Made by a program: the position numbers and the translations under genes. Below, piece by piece: positions 60,669 to 64,000 of a stretch of DNA of 64,000 nt (position 1 is the first letter of the stretch; the number at the start of each line of letters is the position of its first letter). The stretch lies in the NCBI GenBank assembly GCA_963668185.1, contig OY764162.1:1674001-1738000 (forward strand), given 5' to 3'. This DNA comes from G963668185 sp963668185 (lineage in GTDB: Bacteria; Chloroflexota; Dehalococcoidia; Lucifugimonadales; G963668185). The notes below the pieces were generated by a model. That model was given only the letters and a program-made list of their open reading frames with translations, was not told the DNA's origin and made no database searches.

Positions 60669-60983
60669 GTGGAGCTTTCCCTCGATGACGTCCGGCATAT
60701 CGCCGCGCTGGCGCGCGTCCGGTTCACGGACGCTGAACTGGAAACCATGCGTCGGCAACTCTCCGACATCCTGGTGCAGTTCACGGCGCTGGAGCGCGTC
60801 GATACCGAGGGCGTCGAGCCCACGGGACACGCCTCCGGCATCACCAGTGTGATGCGCCCCGACGAGCCGCGCTCCGGTATCTCCGCCGGGGACGCGCTGG
60901 CCAACGCCCCGCAACGGCAGGACGACTTCGTGAGGATCAGGGCCGTACTCCAGGAGACGGGAGACTCAACTGAAGTCCACTGA
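60669..60983 (+). CDS. gatC: Asp/Glu-tRNA amidotransferase subunit C
   Basis: GatC is the 104-residue stabilising subunit of GatCAB, which converts Asp-tRNA(Asn) and Glu-tRNA(Gln) to the amides. LDDVRHIAALARVRFTDAELE and the C-terminal MRPDEPR are typical. Start is GTG at 60669. It overlaps the proposed start of gatA by 14 nt. Confidence 0.93.
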   Translation: MELSLDDVRHIAALARVRFTDAELETMRRQLSDILVQFTALERVDTEGVEPTGHASGITSVMRPDEPRSGISAGDALANAPQRQDDFVRIRAVLQETGDSTEVH

Positions 60984-62430
60984 CCTGCCCGGACTCACGA
61001 TCGCGGACGCGCGGCGGCTTCTGGACAGCCGGGAGGTCTCGGCGCAGGAGTTGACGAGCGCGTACCTGGAGCGGATCGAGGCAACGGAGCCCGCGATTCG
61101 CGCGTTCGTGACGGTGACGGCAGACGCCGCCATCGAGCAGGCGCGGGAGGCCGACGCCCGCATCGCGGCCGGGGATACGGCGGCACTGACCGGCATTCCG
61201 ATGCTGCTGAAGGACAACCTGTGCACCCGCGGCGTGGAGACCACGTGCTCGTCGCGGATGCTGCGGGGCTTCGTGCCGGTGTACGACTCTGCGGTCGCGG
61301 AGCGGCTCCGGTCGGCGGGCGCGGTGCTGCTGGGCAAGGGCAACATGGACGAGTTCGCGATGGGCTCCTCCACCGAGAACTCGGCGTTCCACCCGACGCA
61401 CAATCCCTGGGACACGTCGAAGGTGCCCGGTGGCAGCAGCGGCGGTCCTGCGGCGGCGGTCTCGGCGGGGCAGTGCGCGTTCTCGCTCGGCTCCGACACG
61501 GGAGGCAGCGTGCGGCAGCCGGCTGCGCTGTGCGGCGTCGTCGGCCTGAAGCCGACGTACGGGCTGGTGAGCCGGTACGGGCTGGTGGCGTTCGCAAGCT
61601 CGCTCGACCAGATCGGGCCGATCACGGCGACCGTTGAGGACGCGGCGACCGTGCTCGGAGCCATCGCGGGGCACGACGCGCGGGACTCGACCTCGATCGA
61701 CGCGCCGGTCCCGGACTACGCGGGCAGCCTGGAAGGCGGAATCGAGGGTATGCGGGTGGGAGTGCCGAGGGAGTACTTCGTGCCCGGAATGGAACCGGGC
61801 GTCGAGCGTGCGGTGAGGGAGGCGATCGACGTGCTCGCCGGCCTCGGCGCGATCGTGGAGGAGACCTCGCTGCCCAACACGCCGAACGCGCTTGCCGTCT
61901 ATTACATCATCGCGCCTTCGGAGGCGTGCGCGAACCTGGCGAGGTACGACGGCGTGAAGTACGGGTACTCGCACGCCGGAGACGGCGGCATGTGGGACGC
62001 GCTGGAGCTCACTAGGCAGGAGGGGTTCGGGCCGGAGGTGAAGCGCAGGATCATGCTGGGCGCGTACGCGCTTTCGGCGGGCTACTACGACGCCTACTAC
62101 CTGAAGGCGCAGAAGGTGAGGACGCTGATCAGGGCTGAGTTCGACGAGGCGTTCGAGAGGTTCGACGTCATCGTGGGGCCGACCAGCCCGACGACCGCGT
62201 TCGACATCGGCGCCAAGATTGACGATCCGGTCCAGATGTACCTGAACGACATGTTCACGTTCCCGGCCAACATCGCCGGCATTCCGGGGATCTCGGCGCC
62301 TGCCGGCCTGTCAGACGGGCTGCCGGTCGGGCTTCAGATCATGGCTCCGGCGATGCACGAGCAGACGATGCTGCGCGCCGCCCACGCCTACGAGCAGGCG
62401 ACGCCGTGGCGCACCCTGCGCGCCCCCTAG
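60970..62430 (+). CDS. gatA: Asp/Glu-tRNA amidotransferase subunit A, apparent CTG start
   Basis: GatA releases ammonia from glutamine for the GatCAB reaction. It has the amidase fold, with triad Lys81 (LLKDNLC), Ser156 (GGSSGGP) and Ser180 (DTGGSVRQP). Numbering from CTG at 60970 puts these two residues above the Staphylococcus aureus values (79/154/178) and gives 486 residues, the family length. The first ATG/GTG/TTG is TTG 61051, which would remove the conserved N-terminal helix (LTIADARRLLDSREVSAQEL). The CTG has GGGAG six nt upstream. gatB is not in the window. Confidence 0.93.
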   Translation: MKSTDLPGLTIADARRLLDSREVSAQELTSAYLERIEATEPAIRAFVTVTADAAIEQAREADARIAAGDTAALTGIPMLLKDNLCTRGVETTCSSRMLRGFVPVYDSAVAERLRSAGAVLLGKGNMDEFAMGSSTENSAFHPTHNPWDTSKVPGGSSGGPAAAVSAGQCAFSLGSDTGGSVRQPAALCGVVGLKPTYGLVSRYGLVAFASSLDQIGPITATVEDAATVLGAIAGHDARDSTSIDAPVPDYAGSLEGGIEGMRVGVPREYFVPGMEPGVERAVREAIDVLAGLGAIVEETSLPNTPNALAVYYIIAPSEACANLARYDGVKYGYSHAGDGGMWDALELTRQEGFGPEVKRRIMLGAYALSAGYYDAYYLKAQKVRTLIRAEFDEAFERFDVIVGPTSPTTAFDIGAKIDDPVQMYLNDMFTFPANIAGIPGISAPAGLSDGLPVGLQIMAPAMHEQTMLRAAHAYEQATPWRTLRAP

Positions 62431-64000
62431 TCGTAGATTGGGCAGTGCCAGTGCTGGCCGCCGCCGCCGTCCGGCCAGCCGTGGCTGTGCTGTTCGATCG
62501 TCAGGCAGGTCGAGGGCTTCACGCCCAGTTCGCCCATCGCCGGGTGCCAGCGCTTGTGCGTGTGGTCGTTGAAGCTATGGCCGTCCAGCTTCTGGTCCGG
62601 CACGTCTATCGTCGTGACGTGCGCCCGCGTGATCTTGTCGGCGTCCGAGCAGCCGGCGTCGTCGTAGATGTCCACGAGGTACGTAATCGGCGCGCGCAGG
62701 TTCTTGATCGTGTAGCTGCCGCTCGCGACGCGGACGCAGCTGGACCAGTCGCCGACGTGGTTCCGGTAGTCGAACGACCACGGGCCGCTCGTGACCTTCA
62801 GCTTGATCCACGCGTGCGAGCCGTCCGCTACCTGCGGCCCCACGTCCGCGCCGTGGTAGCCCACGGGCGGCGGCGCGACCGTGGCCGACTCCGTCCATGC
62901 GCCGTTGCCGGCGTCCGACACGCCGCGCACGCGGAACGTGTAGCTCTCCACGCCGCCCGCGTCCGTCTGCGTGTGCGTACGCCCCGTCTGCTTGGTGGAC
63001 GCCGTGCGCCAGCTGCCGTTGTTCTTGCGGTACTGCACGTCGTAACCGGACGTGGCCCGCGCCGACTCGCTCCATCTGACGTCGATCGTCGTCGGAGAGG
63101 TCGTGCTGCGCTTCGCCGTCACGCTCGCTATCGGCCCCGCCGGCAGGCCCCGCACGGTGTTGGAGCTTCGCCAGCTTCCCTCCAGCCTCGTGCCGCTGGT
63201 GAGCGTCGTCACCGCGCGCACCTGGAACTGGTACCGGCTGCCGCCCAGAGCGCCCGTCAGCGTGTAGCTGGTCGCCGCGGCCGTCGCCGTGTCCGACGAC
63301 CACGCGCCGCCGTCCCGCTTGTGCTGCACCTCGTACGTGGTCAGGATGCCGGACGCGTTGGACGGCGCGGTCCAGCTGACGTCGATCTCCGTCTCGTCGT
63401 TCGCGTCCCGCGTCGCCGTAAGGCTCCCCACCTGGCCCGGCTTCGGCAGGGCCGGCACCGTGTTGGAGCTTCGCCAGCTTCCCTCCAGCCTCTCGTTCGT
63501 GGTCAGCGTCCTCACCGGGCGCACCTGGAACTGGTACCTGCTCGCGCCGGACGCGCCCTCCAGCGTGTAGCTCGCCGTCGTCGTCGTCGCCGTGTCCGAC
63601 CAAGACTCGCCGTCGCGCTTGTGCCGCACGTCGTAGCTCGTCGGCACGATGCCGCCGCTCGGCGCGGTCCAGCTAACGCCGATCCTCGTGTCGTCGTTCG
63701 TCTCCCGCGTCGCCGTAAGGCTCCCCACCTGGTTCGGCGAGGACACCCTTGGCACCGTGTTCGAGTTCTTCCAGCTTCCGTGAATCGTGTCCCCGCCGGA
63801 GTCCGTCACGGTGCGCACGCGGAACCTGTAGCTGCTCCCGCCCGCCGCGCCGGTGAGCAGGTACGTCGTCCCCGCCTGCTTCGCCGCCAGGCTCGTCCAG
63901 CTTCCGCCGTTCACCTGCTGCTCCACGTCGTAGCCCGTGGGCGCGGTGCCGCCGCTGGGCGCGTCCCAGCCGACGCTGATGATCGTCTCGTTGTTCACCG
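62427..64000 (-). CDS. Fibronectin type III repeat surface protein (partial)
   Basis: This is the C-terminal 524 or so codons of a larger protein that runs off the right edge. Four FN3 modules of about 100 residues are visible (starts such as PNQVGSLTATRE, PGQVGSLTATRD, AGPIASVTAKRS), the first cut. The last 170 residues are His/Asp/Gly-rich with several Cys (GSYTIKNLRAP; GGGGQHWHC) and no known domain. The stop codon overlaps the gatA stop at a CTAG tetramer. It is probably exported; the N-terminus is not visible. Confidence 0.8.
   Translation of the reverse strand, partial: VNNETIISVGWDAPSGGTAPTGYDVEQQVNGGSWTSLAAKQAGTTYLLTGAAGGSSYRFRVRTVTDSGGDTIHGSWKNSNTVPRVSSPNQVGSLTATRETNDDTRIGVSWTAPSGGIVPTSYDVRHKRDGESWSDTATTTTASYTLEGASGASRYQFQVRPVRTLTTNERLEGSWRSSNTVPALPKPGQVGSLTATRDANDETEIDVSWTAPSNASGILTTYEVQHKRDGGAWSSDTATAAATSYTLTGALGGSRYQFQVRAVTTLTSGTRLEGSWRSSNTVRGLPAGPIASVTAKRSTTSPTTIDVRWSESARATSGYDVQYRKNNGSWRTASTKQTGRTHTQTDAGGVESYTFRVRGVSDAGNGAWTESATVAPPPVGYHGADVGPQVADGSHAWIKLKVTSGPWSFDYRNHVGDWSSCVRVASGSYTIKNLRAPITYLVDIYDDAGCSDADKITRAHVTTIDVPDQKLDGHSFNDHTHKRWHPAMGELGVKPSTCLTIEQHSHGWPDGGGGQHWHCPIYD
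63160..63500 (-). repeat. 303-nt near-repeat of FN3 units
   Basis: The stretch starting TGTTGGAGCTTCGCCAGCTT recurs 303 nt apart (63157 and 63460), almost identical at DNA level. This indicates recent duplication of one FN3 module. Confidence 0.8.

Overview
This window is about 62-64% GC and reads as a bacterial chromosome segment. I infer a member of the Chloroflexota, most like Dehalococcoidia/SAR202-type lineages. The grounds are a DUF951 protein next to pyrF, an archaeal-type bifunctional fructose-1,6-bisphosphate aldolase/phosphatase, a short IF-2, and lipoprotein and surface proteins without outer-membrane biogenesis genes. Many hairpin-forming intergenic repeats are also present. No rRNA, phage, transposase or CRISPR array was seen. 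The assignment is inference; no marker gene was aligned.

Layout. From 1 to 6.4 kb the minus strand carries an F1Fo ATP synthase operon (atpZ/I-B-E-F-H-A-G-D, with atpD cut by the left edge), and repeats sit in several of its gaps. From 6.6 to 8.5 kb are a bifunctional nuclease, a DUF951 protein and pyrF; a divergent endonuclease III-like glycosylase follows. From 9.3 to 12 kb is a molybdate ABC transporter (modC-modB-modA). From 12.1 to 17.2 kb the plus strand carries nusA-ylxR-infB-rbfA-truB behind a good sigma70 promoter and a leader hairpin. Then come a Rieske oxygenase, a zinc-ribbon protein, a threonine synthase/D-threonine-aldolase-like pair, and a groES-groEL operon with a CIRCE operator. 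From 24.8 to 33.2 kb the minus strand holds rpsO-pnp-dapB-asd-dapA and two tandem MFS transporters. From 33.3 to 46.7 kb is an accessory stretch: a retropepsin-like protein, surE, a P1 peptidase, surface proteins, three related coiled-coil tail-anchored proteins, two toxin-antitoxin pairs, an odd class-IV aminotransferase, and sucCD. From 46.7 kb to the end are tRNA-Ser, the FBP aldolase/phosphatase, rdgB, rho, a transaldolase-like aldolase, pyrG, moaA, an RNase HI-MoaC fusion, pth, a cluster of secreted proteins, gatC-gatA and a fibronectin-type-III surface protein cut by the right edge.

How the genes fit together. The transcription and translation genes (nusA, infB, rbfA, truB, rho, pnp, rpsO, gatCA, pth, tRNA) suggest a free-living heterotroph with a compact core genome. 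Molybdate uptake plus MoaA and MoaC imply molybdoenzymes elsewhere. The asd-dapA-dapB block makes diaminopimelate/lysine precursors, and asd with thrC serves threonine. FBP aldolase/phosphatase, the transaldolase-like aldolase and succinyl-CoA synthetase cover gluconeogenesis, pentose exchange and the TCA cycle. Secreted metalloproteases, a kelch lipoprotein, an FN3 protein and a large surface protein point to a protein-rich cell surface.

The most unusual items are an in-frame RNase HI-MoaC fusion; three paralogous coiled-coil/transmembrane proteins that share a promoter placing transcription start at the ATG; gatA apparently starting at CTG; a class-IV aminotransferase lacking its PLP lysine and carrying a dispersed repeat in its coding sequence; a terminator-like hairpin in the nusA leader; and several families of dispersed hairpin repeats in operon gaps.
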